This document shows, one piece after another, positions 22,201 through 31,793 of a stretch of DNA of 64,000 bases. Numbering within the stretch: the stretch's first letter is position 1; each line of letters opens with the position of its first letter. The DNA lies in the NCBI RefSeq assembly GCF_026745355.1, contig NC_079208.1, positions 48,858,800 to 48,922,799 of the forward strand, written 5' to 3'. This stretch comes from Beta vulgaris subsp. vulgaris (lineage: Eukaryota > Streptophyta > Magnoliopsida > Caryophyllales > Amaranthaceae). A model generated the notes under the pieces. That model was not told the origin of the DNA. It ran no database searches and saw only the letters and a program-made list of their open reading frames with translations. The position numbers were made by a program, and so were the translations under genes.

Positions 22201-23487
22201 TCTAGAAAAAAGTTAATCTCGCAATTAGGTTATTTTTTTAGTGTAAAAGTAATTCATTGATGATATAGTTATATGATATTTACAATAAATTCAAAACTAG
22301 TAAATACATATATAATAATTCTGATCAAATAAAATTCTAAATTAGAAAGACCATGAGATTTGACACTTCTATATATCCTCTTTCACATCGTTGTTTTATA
22401 CAACCTTTCACAAGCTAAGGGGTAGTCTGAATCCTCTATAATTCTAAAAAAAAACTCTACAAGTTGGAGTTTGACCAATATCAATTATTGAATAAACCCT
22501 ACTATTTTTCTCATCAAAATCCACCCCCTTTTTTTTCCTTCTCACCATAGTCATCAATATGAACTCTTAATTTTAAAATGTAAGATTTAAATACAATTCT
22601 ATCTTGTAATGTTTTATTAAAACTGTAAAAACTTCGGACTCCTTTTGAACATTAGTTTTTATTAGTAGGAGAAATCATGCATGATTTTGTAAATAACAGA
22701 AATATGTTTAAAGATTCCGTCAACAAAAATTCTAAGACAAATAGAAATTTATGTTGTCGTATTAAACTTAAGTGGAGTATACTTTTATTAGATTATAGTC
22801 AATGTTAGTATGTTTTGATCGTTATATCTAAATATGACCTATTTGTTAGGAAACATACGCATAAACTTTTGTTAATCAATCATTTGTGATGGATCCACAC
22901 AGGAATTTGTGCCACTAAAGGGAAAGTCGAACCTTGTTCAAACTGGATGGGCTTTGATGGGTCTACTTCATGGTGGCCAAGTAAAACTCTACCTTATACT
23001 CATTTACTCAGTTACTTGTTGTATAATAACATACTTACCTAATATTATAAGGAAATTATACTCGCTTTCTTATGTACTCTAATATGTTGTGTTTGATGAT
23101 TAAATGATTTGCTTCCCAATTTATATCTAAATCAAATTTGAACAAATCATGATCAGGTGGAGAGGGACCTCACTCCTCTACGTCGTGCAGCAAAGCTTTT
23201 GATCAATTCACAACTAGAAAATGGTGATTTCCCTCAGCAGGTAATTAATTAATTAACCTCCCACAAAAAAAGTTGATTTAAAAATGTTATGTATTTCAAA
23301 AGATAGTACTATATGAGTATCTGTTTATTTACTTCATTTATCCTTATGGTAAAAACAGGAAATTACAGGAGTATTCATGAAGAATTGCATGTTACATTAT
23401 CCAATGTATAGGAATATCTATCCACTTTGGGCACTTGCAGAATACAGGAAGCGTGTACCATTATCTTCTTCTATGAGTTCAGTCTAA
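10283..23487 (+). CDS. BAS: Oxidosqualene cyclase, probable beta-amyrin synthase
   Basis: Cyclises 2,3-oxidosqualene, expected product beta-amyrin, at the ER membrane. Eighteen exons join in frame to 764 codons, the normal family length: 10283-10483, 12686-12871, 12983-13072, 13617-13814, 14344-14428, 14902-15068, 15183-15374, 15945-16058, 19176-19298, 19419-19541, 20076-20174, 21159-21215, 21304-21350, 21461-21604, 21717-21894, 22903-22980, 23157-23240, 23359-23487. All borders are GT/AG. DCTAE with the catalytic Asp is at about residue 486. MWCYCR (residues 256-261) carries the Trp typical of beta-amyrin synthases, where lupeol synthases have Leu. QW motifs include [16 protein letters not shown] and [12 protein letters not shown]. 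No stop or frameshift. Product assignment rests on motifs: a mixed amyrin or other pentacyclic product is possible, cycloartenol synthase is unlikely. The introns carry many insertions, listed separately. A CYP716A gene converges from the right. Confidence 0.95.
11526..11718. mobile_element. PIF/Harbinger-like MITE with a CTGAA array (intron 1)
   Basis: TTA target duplication at 11523-11525 and 11719-11721. Ends GGGCCTGTCCTCTCCGGC and a right end finishing GGGGAGAATAGGTC are inverted relatives. The left half is a pentamer array of CTGAA and the right half repeats it. Same family as 9001-9234 and 20239-20313. Confidence 0.82.
12266..12525. mobile_element. Degenerate Stowaway-like MITE (intron 1)
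   Basis: Starts TACTTCCTCTATTCTTTTTAA, and the right part carries a matching AATTAAAAAG. Internal words (CAATGCAAAACTTTAAG, TGTATTTGTAAAAATTATAA, AATGACTATTTTTT) are shared with the better preserved element at 50105-50362. Ends are worn. Confidence 0.6.
13160..13330 (+). mobile_element. Possible LTR or TRIM remnant (intron 3)
   Basis: GAGTTGTCCCACATCGGAGA followed by an intron-length AT-rich body and CTTTGGGCTTGAATGTGGACC. The phrase GTCCCACATCGG is typical of the LTR starts of several small plant retroelements. No partner LTR or target duplication was found, so this is tentative. Confidence 0.3.
13850..14165. mobile_element. Possible MITE remnant (intron 4)
   Basis: GCTCGTTTGGTTG near the left and several ACCAAACA words near the right are inverted relatives, as in PIF/Harbinger MITEs. 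Palindromic CCATGGGAATTCCCA lies inside. Exact ends not resolved. Confidence 0.35.
16421..17023 (-). repeat. 3-prime LTR of the gag-only element
   Basis: 603 bp, TG...CA ends. It contains a GC-rich palindromic stretch at about 16760-16820 (CCGCCCGATTGGGTCGGG, then CGCCCGATCGGGCCCGGG). Confidence 0.93.
17598..18365 (-). CDS. Copia-type gag polyprotein
   Basis: 255 codons, intact, starting about 75 nt after the LTR. Residues about 10-190 resemble the Copia gag family (UBN2 / Retrotran_gag_2), with [29 protein letters not shown] and [16 protein letters not shown]. Residues about 212-226 form a CCHC zinc knuckle, [14 protein letters not shown]. The gag would package element RNA into virus-like particles. 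With no pol in the element, reverse transcription and integration must be supplied by a relative elsewhere. The frame has no stops, in keeping with the young LTRs. It ends with an acidic SDDDLAL tail at a clean stop. Confidence 0.88.
   Translation of the reverse strand: MSMKFDIEKFDRQVNFGLWQLKMKAILVQSGCHKALEGASKKPSGMTDEKWEEIDLKALSAIHLSLSNEVLREVAKETTAAGLWLKLESLYMTKSVTNRLLLKSRLHDLRLVEGKPLDSHLDEFFSIIMDLQNIDVEIDDEDMAIRLLCSLPPSYEHFRDTLLYGKDDLSLQDVKEALTQRDLIDNKLVNKYNNSAHTNALVAHGGKNSGKICNYCHVKGHIKSECWKLKKKNGERSNEDRSANIADVSDDDLAL
18422..18439 (-). promoter_or_regulatory. Primer binding site of the gag-only element
   Basis: Read on the minus strand TTGGTATCAAGAGCCTGG directly follows the 5-prime LTR. 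It is complementary to the 3-prime end of initiator Met tRNA except for one extra A. Confidence 0.8.
18441..19044 (-). repeat. 5-prime LTR of the gag-only element
   Basis: 604 bp. Differs from its partner only by an extra A near 18750 as far as I can see by eye. Confidence 0.93.
19588..19926. mobile_element. PIF/Harbinger MITE (intron 10)
   Basis: TAA target duplication at 19585-19587 and 19927-19929. The ends GGCTCCATTTGGTAGGGCG and CGCCCTATCAAACGAAGCC continue as an inverted repeat of about 35 bp. No coding content. Confidence 0.9.
20239..20313. mobile_element. Short PIF/Harbinger-like MITE with a CAGTT array (intron 11)
   Basis: TAA at 20236-20238 and 20314-20316. The right end reads GAGAACAAGTCC, and TTCAGTTCAGTTCAGTT lies in the middle. 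A 75-bp derivative of the family at 9001-9234 and 11526-11718. Confidence 0.7.
20680..20800. mobile_element. MULE terminus fragment (intron 11)
   Basis: AAGAGACCGCCTACTTTTAA, then AAAATTAGGCAATGGTGAGCCCA, matches the left terminus of the Pack-MULE at 2120. No second end found here. Confidence 0.5.
20827..21089 (-). mobile_element. Non-autonomous Helitron, copy 2 (intron 11)
   Basis: Same ends as 7613-8040: on the minus strand it starts TCTATACAAATATATT and ends in the CCCGGGGCATAGCCCGGG hairpin plus CTAG, placed between A and T. It is about 165 bp shorter than copy 1. It keeps the first A/B-box pair (TAGCCTAGTGG, GGGATCAAACC). It ends about 70 bp before exon 12. Confidence 0.82.
21914..22187. 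mobile_element. Stowaway MITE (intron 15)
   Basis: TA target duplication. The ends CTCCCTCTGCTTTTATTTAT and AATAAATAAAAGCGGAAGGAG (last 20 bases ATAAATAAAAGCGGAAGGAG) are inverted copies, typical of Tc1/mariner-derived Stowaway elements. Confidence 0.88.
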
Positions 23488-24237
23488 ATAAAAAGTTTAT
23501 ATCTTATTAGCAAGCTAGAAATATTACAATACTTTTTTCATTTCATAGTTTCCAATAATTTTGATTTTAGGGTTGTAATCATGTAAAGTTGTCCTTTTGA
23601 ATAAGATGCATAAGTTTAAAAGAATAAATAAAGTACCTTATGTTTTAATATTCAGCAATGTTGCTCTAAGATTGTAGAATTATTTCGAGGGAGCCATTGG
23701 CTCATATAATTCACAACATATATCAAGAGTACAAAGTATATCTAAGTATCTAACCACTACAACTACATGACTCTAAATAGGGCGTTTCGTACAATTTAGA
23801 GCCTTTGTGCTTAATTAAATTATGAGTTCTCAAAGGCTAACAAATATTTTTGTGCTTTTCATATCCAAAATCATATTTCTATCTTTTTGTAACATGATCC
23901 AATAGTTTCTAGAACAATAAGGAAGCAAATCATAAAATTTGTGATTAAGAAAAGCGAGAAAAGATGAGTTATCAAAGAAGCTTCATTTTCTAGCAGATTA
24001 GCAACGTTATAGAACACTCTCAAAATTCCAAAAATTGTAAAACCAATTAAACCAGGGAAGCTTCACTAAAAAAAACAACACCAACAAATTCATGATTAAA
24101 ATATATGAAATTAGCAACACCTCCAAATATTCAACAAAATGAGAATAAATTTGTCTTACTAACAAAAAAGATTTAAAGAAGTTCTTAGAACTTCATTTGA
24201 GTTTCATTTCAATTAGAAAGAAACGAGAGAGAATAAT
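23488..24237. other. 3-prime UTR and downstream of the cyclase
   Basis: AATAAA words overlap the stop (23486) and recur near 23625, so polyadenylation is likely within about 150 bp. The rest is AT-rich without recognised features. The stretch from about 23590 resembles sequence beside the dead cyclase copy at 27.8 and 33.2 kb. Confidence 0.5.
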
Positions 24238-26990
24238 TGAAGGAGAAAGGAGAATAGGATTGTATTATTATTGATGTCTGATTATTACATCATTGATTGA
24301 GTTATATAGGACAACATAATGACCTGTCCTAACCAATCAGAAACGATCTTGAATTATTACAACCAATCATAAGAAAGCTGACATGTACAATCCTATAACA
24401 AACTTCTAACTGATTCTAACCGAATGACTTCAGCATACAGTAGAAGACAAACAACCAACTGATTATTTAACAGAATAGTTGGTTGGGCTAACATTGGGCT
24501 GCAATGAGCTAAAAATGGGATGCTTCATAATATGCGTAGCTTCATTACCCCCCTTCAAGCTGCAGGAGGACTGAAGATCAGTCATACCAAGCTTGCTAGT
24601 AAGCTTGTCATGTTGAGGAGCAGACAAAGGCTTGGTGAGAATATCTGCTATTTGGTCTAAGGTAGGAAGATAGGTTAATTCTAGGAGACCTTCAAGGACC
24701 TTTTCTCTTGTAAAATGACAATCAAGATCTATGTGTTCTGTACGCTCATGAAACACAAGATTTCTTCCAATATGAAGAGCAATTTGGTTGTCACAGTTCA
24801 AAGTAACTGGAGTTAAGTTAAACACATCAAGCTCTTGGAGCAATCTGACTGTCCATGTGACCTCTGCTGCAGCAGCTGCCATTGCTCTATATTCAGCCTC
24901 ACTTGAAGACCTTGAAATGGTGGATTGCTTCTTAGACTTCCAAGATACTGGGGAGTTCCCAAGCAGCAAAATATAACCAGTAACAGACCTTCTGGTATCC
25001 ACACAAGAAGCCCACTCTGAGTCTGAAAAGGCTTGGAGTGTTAAGTGAGCTGTGGCTTTCAAGAGAATACCCTGTCCAAGAGTGTAAGCTATGTATCCTA
25101 GGACATGATGAAGTGCTTGAAAGTGTGAAACTCTTGGCTGATGCATAAATTGGCTAAGAGTTTGCACTGCAAATGAGAGATCAAGCCTTGTATGGGTCAA
25201 AAAGTTCAATTTGCCAACCAAGGACCTATAAAACTCTGGATCTGCATATGGTTCTCCATCTGAGGCTGTAAGTCTAGTGGTGGCAGAGATAGGAGTTTTG
25301 GCTCGCTTTGAAACATCAAGCCCACAATCAGCTAATAATAATTCTTTGCTGAATTTCAATTGTGTCATAATAATACCAGCAGTTTAATGTGAAATTTCCA
25401 TTCCAAGGAAATAGTTGAGCAAACCTAGATCCTTGATGCTGAATGTATCATGTAAGTGCTGTTTGAGAGTGAGAATATCATCAAGGTTAGAGCCAGTAAG
25501 TATTATATCATCTACATAGATGGTCACAATGGTGATAAAAGAATTAACTTTCTTGAGGAAAAGAGCAGAATAGTCATTCTTGGACTGGGAATAGCCTTGC
25601 TTCATCAATTCAGCATTCAATCTTGCAAACCATTGACGAGGTGCTTGCTTAAGTCCATAAAGAGACTTATTAAGTTTGCATACAAGCTGAGTAGGATTAG
25701 AGAAACCCTCAGGTGCTTTCATGTAAACTTCCTCATGCAATGCGCCATGTAAAAAGGCATTATTGATGTCCAATTGATGCAAAGGCCATTTGTGAGAAGT
25801 TGCCACTGAAAGCAAACATCTGCCTGTAGTCATCTCAATAACAGGAGAAAAGGTCTCCTTGTAATCCAACCCATATCTCTGAGTAAAACCCTTAGCCACA
25901 AGCCTAGCCTTCAACCTTTCAACTGTCCCATCTGCCTTCAATTTGACTTTATAAACCCACTTACAACCAATAGTTTTCTTGTGTTTAGGAAGAGGAACTA
26001 GATCCCAAGTTTCATTTGCAACTAGAGCATCTATCTCCTTTTGCATTGCAGCCACCCACCCAGGGTGTTGAGAGGCTTCCCAGTAATTCAAAAGTTCAGT
26101 AACATGAGCTGTGTAATTGATAAAAGCTTGAATAGGAGAAGGCAATTGGTGAAACAGAACAATGTTGCACCAAGGTGACACAGTACTGTCAGCTAGACAT
26201 ATGTAATTATCAAGATAACTGGATTTCGATCTGCTTTTAGTTGAACATCTAGGCTCAGTAACTGAACTAGGAACATCATGAGTAGAAGGAGTGTGGGTAA
26301 AAGGTGGGTGAGGCGGTGAATTTGAGATGAGACTAGGAGATTTTGGAATAGTAGTGGGAACAGAAGTATCAGGGAAAGGCTCATTTATTGTGATGGCTGG
26401 ATGTGGAGAAGACAAATCAGAAGTGGTAGGATCAGGAAATAAAAGAGGTTCAGGGACAACAAAGTCCAAAGTCATGTCAATGGTGTTGTCTAAAGGAAGA
26501 TAGATAGGCTGTAAAGAATGAGAAGAGGAAGGTGTGGCTGAATAATGAAAAGGAAGATGATGTTCATAGAAAATGACATCTCTTGAGATAATAATTTTGC
26601 GAGTTTCTAAGCAATAAAGATTATATGCTTTCTGATCAGGTGGGTAACCTATGAATACACGCACACAGGTTTAATTTGCTCTTGGATCAAACATAAACAG
26701 CCAAACACTTTAAGGTGAGCAAGAAAAGGTGTGCTACCATTGAGTTTCTCATAAGGAGAGCAGAAACCAATGCTTCTAAGAGGCAGTCTGTGGATAATAT
26801 GTGTTGCACACATTAAGCATTATCCCCAAAATCCGTCAGACATTTTGCCTTGAAAGAATAAGGCCCTTGATGTTTCTAGCAAATGCCTATGTTTGCGTTC
26901 CACAACTCCATTCTGTTGGGGACTTTCAGCACATGTTCTTCGATGTTTAATTCCTTTAGAATTAAACAAATCCAATATGTCACCTTCACA
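24238..26990 (-). mobile_element. Truncated Copia retrotransposon
   Basis: The minus strand keeps the end of integrase, reverse transcriptase, RNase H, a polypurine tract (AAGGGGGG at about 24550) and most of a 3-prime LTR of roughly 300 bp. Everything upstream (LTR, gag, protease, most of integrase) is missing, with the break at about 26990. It separates the live cyclase from the dead copy. Confidence 0.85.
24463..26980 (-). pseudogene. Copia pol, broken
   Basis: From the 5-prime side: the integrase tail (QQNGVVERKHRHLLETS at about 26925-26880, then RVFIGYPPDQKAYNL), reverse transcriptase with TWDLVPLPKHKKTIGCKWV, QLDINNAFLHG, LYGLKQAPRQWF and the catalytic YVDDIILTG, then RNase H with SDSEWASC and AEYRAMA. 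An in-frame TAA separates the reverse transcriptase (25384-26664) from the RNase H part (24463-25368), five codons before the next Met. Another stop and a frame problem lie near 26670-26690. Function is lost. Confidence 0.9.
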
Positions 26991-27166
26991 CAATTCTAAA
27001 GTCTATCCAAATATGCATTGGATTTGAAATAATGGATTTAGAATTTCTGAATTTCCCAAACAATTGATTTGGAATTCAATAGTGGAATTTAAATTCCTAA
27101 ATTCAAATTCAGGAATTCAAATGAAATCAACATTCCCAAACACTACCTTAATTTAATCATGATTAG
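26991..27166. mobile_element. Possible MITE half
   Basis: Short palindromic words (TTGATTTGGAATTCAA, AAATTCAAATTCAGGAATTCAAA) between the Copia break and the dead cyclase exon. Ends are not defined. Confidence 0.3.
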
Positions 27167-27765
27167 GAGGAGAGAGACCCTACTCCTTACACCTTGCAGC
27201 AAAGCTTTTGATCAATTCACAAGAAGAAAATGGTGATTTCCCTCAGTAGGTAACTTTATTAATCTCCAGTAAAGAAAATAATTTCAATGATAAACTTTCT
27301 CTGTTTCCTTTTAAGTGCAATGCTTCGACTTTCCAATTATTCACAAACCTCAGTTTGACCCTTTTTTTACTAATATATAAAATAAAAAACGATCATATAA
27401 AAGAGTGTTGGATTTGTTTCAATGAATATTTTCACAATATCAACTTTTTGTAACTTTTACGAATGCACAATTGGAAATATTAATAGTCAAAGTTGTGCAT
27501 TGACAAACGTAAAAGTCAAATTATTGCACTTATTTAGAAACATATATGAGTACTTCATATTGATATGTACTCAAATACTTCTATTTACAGGAAAGCATGG
27601 GAGCATTCTTCAAGAATTGCTTGGTGCATTATCCAATGTGATTTCTTGGTGCATTATCCAATGTTTAGGAATATCTTCCCAATGTGGGCTCTTGCTGAGT
27701 ACAAGAAGCGTGTATCACTCCCTTCTATTAACTCTGCGGCTCTGCGTAAACAAAGTTTATCCTAG
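27167..27765 (+). pseudogene. Dead second oxidosqualene cyclase, last two exons
   Basis: 27167-27249 matches exon 17 of the upstream cyclase base for base over long runs (GCAAAGCTTTTGATCAATTC). It has a 1-bp loss, and its final Gln codon is now TAG. 27591-27765 matches exon 18, with HYPMFRNIFPMWALAEYKKR near the end. It contains a 25-bp tandem duplication around TTGGTGCATTATCCAATGT that shifts the frame. The tail beyond VSLPS differs from the live gene, so this is an older or diverged paralogue rather than a fresh copy. Exons 1-16 are gone. Its downstream flank is split by the LINE at 27891-33186. Confidence 0.9.
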
Positions 27766-28198
27766 CAAGCTAGCATTGTTATATCTTTATCCTTCTAGTT
27801 TCCGACAATCTTGGTAGTAGGGTAGTAAATTATCACGTAAAATTATCCTATGGAATAAAAATGCATAATTGAAAAAAAAAGGTACCTTACTTTTTTTTTT
27901 TATAGTTAATCATGCAATTTTATTAATCACATAAGGGGAGTAGCCACCTGTAACTCAAGCAAGGTATTCCTTCCTAAGGAGGGAAACTTTCATAGTGACA
28001 TGCACACCCTGGATTGAGGAGGTAGTTACCCTTCCTTAAAAAGTACAGCAATACATTCATCCATTACATGATTATTCATGGGCCCAAACAATAAAGTTTA
28101 GTCTGAACAAAAGAGAAATTCACTATCAATGAATAGAAAACTTCTAACAATGAGACCGGACATGCTTGCCATGCAGTGAGCTTTGATATTGCCTCCAT

Positions 28199-29440
28199 TT
28201 ACATCCATGCTATAAACTCCGACTGGCGATGAAGTCCTTGTTTTGCCAAAGCGTCTGCCACAAAATTGGACTTTCTGGATTTGTGAATAATTGAGATGTT
28301 CGGGTGCTTCATGCGTACGTTCCTTATGAAATTTAAGTGAAAGTTCATATTCCACGGCCATCCACTTTCACTGTTGCACCACAATACCGCATTGGATGAA
28401 TCCGATTCGAATATTACTTCTTCATAAGATGAGAGGTCCCATGAAGATGAAATTCTGATTGCTCTGTGAATCGCAAGGATCTCAGCACAATTTATTTCCA
28501 TGAAGGGAATCGGTGAAGAGAAGATGCACTTGAATTTGCTTGAATTGTCTCTTAAAACCCCCCAATAGCAGAGCATGATTCGCTCAAAAGCACATATGCA
28601 TCAGTGTTCCACTTGATGCAATTTCTCTCTGGGGGAACCCATATTGAGGCAGCGAGGTCCGGTACGATGGGGGGGGGGGGGGGCTACAGTCGCTTCTTTG
28701 GTCCATAGGAGGCAAATTGGGTTTTTTTGAATATCAATAGGGGTGTATGGAAAATCTTCCTCCCACCCTTTAATCCACCATCCCAAACGCAGCAAGATTA
28801 AATCATTAAGATCTTTTATTGATGAGGAGGAGTTTTCAAAAATTTGGTTATTTCTTTCTCTCCATATTGTCCATAGAATGATGAAAAAGATAGCCAGCCA
28901 TACCTTTTTGAAGAAATAATTTTTGGACGTGCATTGCCATTGATTGAAGGCGTCCATTAAAGAGTATGGGAAGGCCCATTTAATCTTCCATAATTCCAGC
29001 CACCAGTTCCATAATTGATGAGAGAGTGAACAATGAAGAAGCAGATGTTCGCAGATTTCGGGTTCGGATGAGCAAAGAGGGCAGATGTCGCTTTCCATAT
29101 TAATGATACCAAGAGAGGCCAATTTGCTTCGAGTATTGATTTTACCCATAAGCGCAATCCATACGAAGACCTCTATTCTGTGAGGCACGAGCCCTTTCCA
29201 CATGCCTTTGATGGCATCATGGTGGCCTGGTGGACGAAGTTTTTCAAGCTCATGAGAGAGGGATTTTGTTGAGAATTCACCTGATTTGTTATGAGCCCAA
29301 ATGAATTTGTCTTGGGCCTCAAAACTAGGGGCAACATTTTATCAAGGCTCACTTTCTCACAAATGTCTTGCGGTCTGAGGGCCCGTCGCCATTCAAAGCA
29401 CCAAACCCAATTGAAGCCCTCCCAAAAACCTTGGGCTGCT
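28199..29440 (-). pseudogene. LINE zf-RVT and RNase H domains
   Basis: 28601-29203 reads a zinc-binding reverse-transcriptase domain (VPHRIEVFVWIALMGKI, CPLCSSEPEICEHLLLHC, FFIILWTIWRERNNQIFE). 28199-28576 reads an RNase H-like domain (INCAEILAIHRAI, VIFESDSSNAV, SNFVADALAKQG). They are in different frames, separated by a G homopolymer at about 28670-28683 and other damage. 29204-29440 continues upstream with WRRALRPQDICEKVSL. This is the 3-prime part of the outer LINE. Confidence 0.88.
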
Positions 29441-29448
29441 ATGGTGGC

Positions 29449-30218
29449 TTTTTTTTTTTTTTTTGGAAGTTAAGAAAGATTCATAGCACAACTCCACACA
29501 AACAGCCTAAGCTAGCTCAAAATGCCAGCTAACATACTACAGTTGGACATACCCAACTTTACAAATCATTAATCCATCTCCTATCAATTTTTGTACCTTA
29601 GCACTAAGAATCTGAGTAATTCTCATTTTACATTCATTTTGGTTTCCTGCACTGCTTTGCTAATAGTCATTACCATCTGATCCCAGTGAGCAGAGTTCCT
29701 GTTCCTCCAAATAACATATACAGTAGCAGCTATTGCTGCTAGCAGGACCATTTTCCTAGTCCTATTTCCTTTATATCTGTTCATAGTCCATCTGCACAGC
29801 TGAGCCAAGTTTCTTGGTCTCCATGTGACTCCAAGCCATTGCAGAACCTGTGAGATACACATCTCACTATATTTACACTCAAATAGCAAGTGAGTGATAG
29901 TTTCAGGCTGTTGTTGACAAAGCAAGCATTGTTCATCCATACATATCTTCATCTGCTTTAATCTTTTCCTGGTTTTTAGTCTATTCTGAATGGCCAGCCA
30001 CATAATTAGTCTATGTTTAGGTATAGAATACATATTCCAGACATATCTAGCCCAGTTTACTTGTCTGCTGCCCCTTAGTAATAGCAAGTAATACTGCTTA
30101 ATGCTAAATTGGCCATTCATGAGCCACTGGATCCCATTAATCTTCTCAGTCATCATGTTTTTTGCTTGACAAATATACTTCCATGCCCAACTGGCATGGT
30201 TAGGGGCAGCATAACTGG
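29449..30218 (-). mobile_element. 5-prime-truncated LINE nested in the larger LINE
   Basis: A 16-base T run at 29449 is its poly-A tail. 29623-30156 encodes 177 residues of a zf-RVT domain different from the host element's (MYSIPKHRLIMWLAIQNRL, CLLCQQQPETITHLLFEC, VYVIWRNRNSAHWD). The short words TGGCTTTTT at both edges are the likely target duplication (AAAAAGCCA on the minus strand). Removing the insert rejoins the outer element. Confidence 0.82.
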
Positions 30219-30299
30219 CTTTTTGATTTGATTAAAGGCAATTGAGAAGAGTCTTGGATAGATTTGCTTCAAAGGGATTAAGCCCAACCATGGATCAAG

Positions 30300-31793
30300 T
30301 CAGAAAAAGGATTGAGACCCATCTCCTATGCTTTTTCGGACACCTTGGGTCACAACCATTTTTGTCGATTTACTCTTGAATATTGCTGCACAGATTTGAC
30401 GCCATGGGCCTCCATGTCGAGGGATAGATATGTCTGAGAAGGATATTGGAGATGGATATTTGTATTTGGCTTTTATAACTTGACACCAAAAGGGATTCGG
30501 GTCTTGTATGTACCGCCAAATCCATTTGAAGAGCAATGCTTGGTTTTTGTGGGCTATGTTTCCAATGCCAAGTCCGCCCAATTTTTTCGATAATTGAACC
30601 GTGTTCCTAGCCACAAGAGGGAGATGTTTTTTTCCGAATCACCACTCCAAAGGAATGCTCTAGTGATTCTTACCATTTTGTCTATTACCCCTTTGGGAAT
30701 GGGGAATAGGGACATGAAATACAAAGGAAGGCTTGATATTGATGATTTGATTAAGGTAATTCTTCCCCCAATTGATAACAATTTCCCTTTCCATGATGCA
30801 AGTTTTTTTGATATCTTTTCTATTATGGGATCCCAAAATTGCAAGCGTGAAGGATTGGCTCCAATAGGCAACCCCAAATAAGTAAAAGGAATACTTCCTT
30901 CCTTGCATTGTAATGATCTCGTCGCATCATGTAGCCAACTACTTGGCGTATTCACACCAATGAGTGAACTTTTATGGAAGTTCACTTGAAGTCCGGATGC
31001 CAAGTGAAATAGTATCAATGCCTTTTTGATGTTTTTGAGTGCTTCAACATTTGCCTCACAAAAGATTAAAGTGTCATCCGCATATTGAAGATGGGTTAGT
31101 TTCATTCCATCTTTGCAAATTTCCACCCCACTCCATAAGCCCAAGTTTGATGCTTTCTTGATAATTCTGTCAAGTTTCGGCAATGAGCACAAATAAGAAC
31201 GGTGAGAGTGGGTCACCTTGTCGGAGTCCCCTTTGTAGCTTGAAAGGCACGGTGGGAGATCGATTAACAAGAATAGAAGCTGATGCATTAGTCACACACG
31301 ACATTACGCGCTCAATCCAAAAAGGGGGAAACTTCATTTCTTCAAGAACCCATTTGAGGAAGTTCCACGATACACTGTCATAGGCTTTATGAAAATCTAA
31401 CTTGAGAAGGGAAGTCTTCGTGCCTCTTTTTTTGCATGATTCTATGACTTCACTAGCCACCAATGCTCCATCAAGAATTTGTCGGCCTTGAACATAAGAG
31501 GATTGAAGCGGACTAATTAAGTTGCTTATCACACTTTGGAGCCTTTTTGCCATCAACTTTGCCACAATTTTGTAAATGCACCCAACCATGCTAATCGGGC
31601 GATAGTCTTTGAAGCTTGTAGGATTGGAGGTCTTTGGGATTAGAGCAATGTAAGCCATGTTACATCCAGTAGGAAGCTTCGATGTGTCCCAGAATTCTTG
31701 AGTTTGGTGATGATTGGAATTCTTTTGGCTGGTTTTGATGACTTGGGAAGGTGAATCTCTTTTGTCGAGATTCATTGAATCATCATTTTGCAC
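30300..31793 (-). pseudogene. LINE reverse transcriptase, frame-broken
   Basis: 31170-31793 carries ALIPKTSNPTSFKDYRPIS, LLKLDFHKAYDSVSW and LRQGDPLSPFLF. 30554-31288 continues in another frame with LTHLQYADDTLIF (the catalytic YADD) and LGLPIGANP. 30300-30614 gives LGGLGIGNIAHKNQALLFKW. At least two frameshifts (near 31175-31280 and 30560-30610) prevent a single product. Confidence 0.92.

Noticed and set aside
30594..30881. Plus-strand 95-codon frame and other plus-strand frames at 31183-32692
   Set aside because: Shadows of the minus-strand LINE coding sequence.
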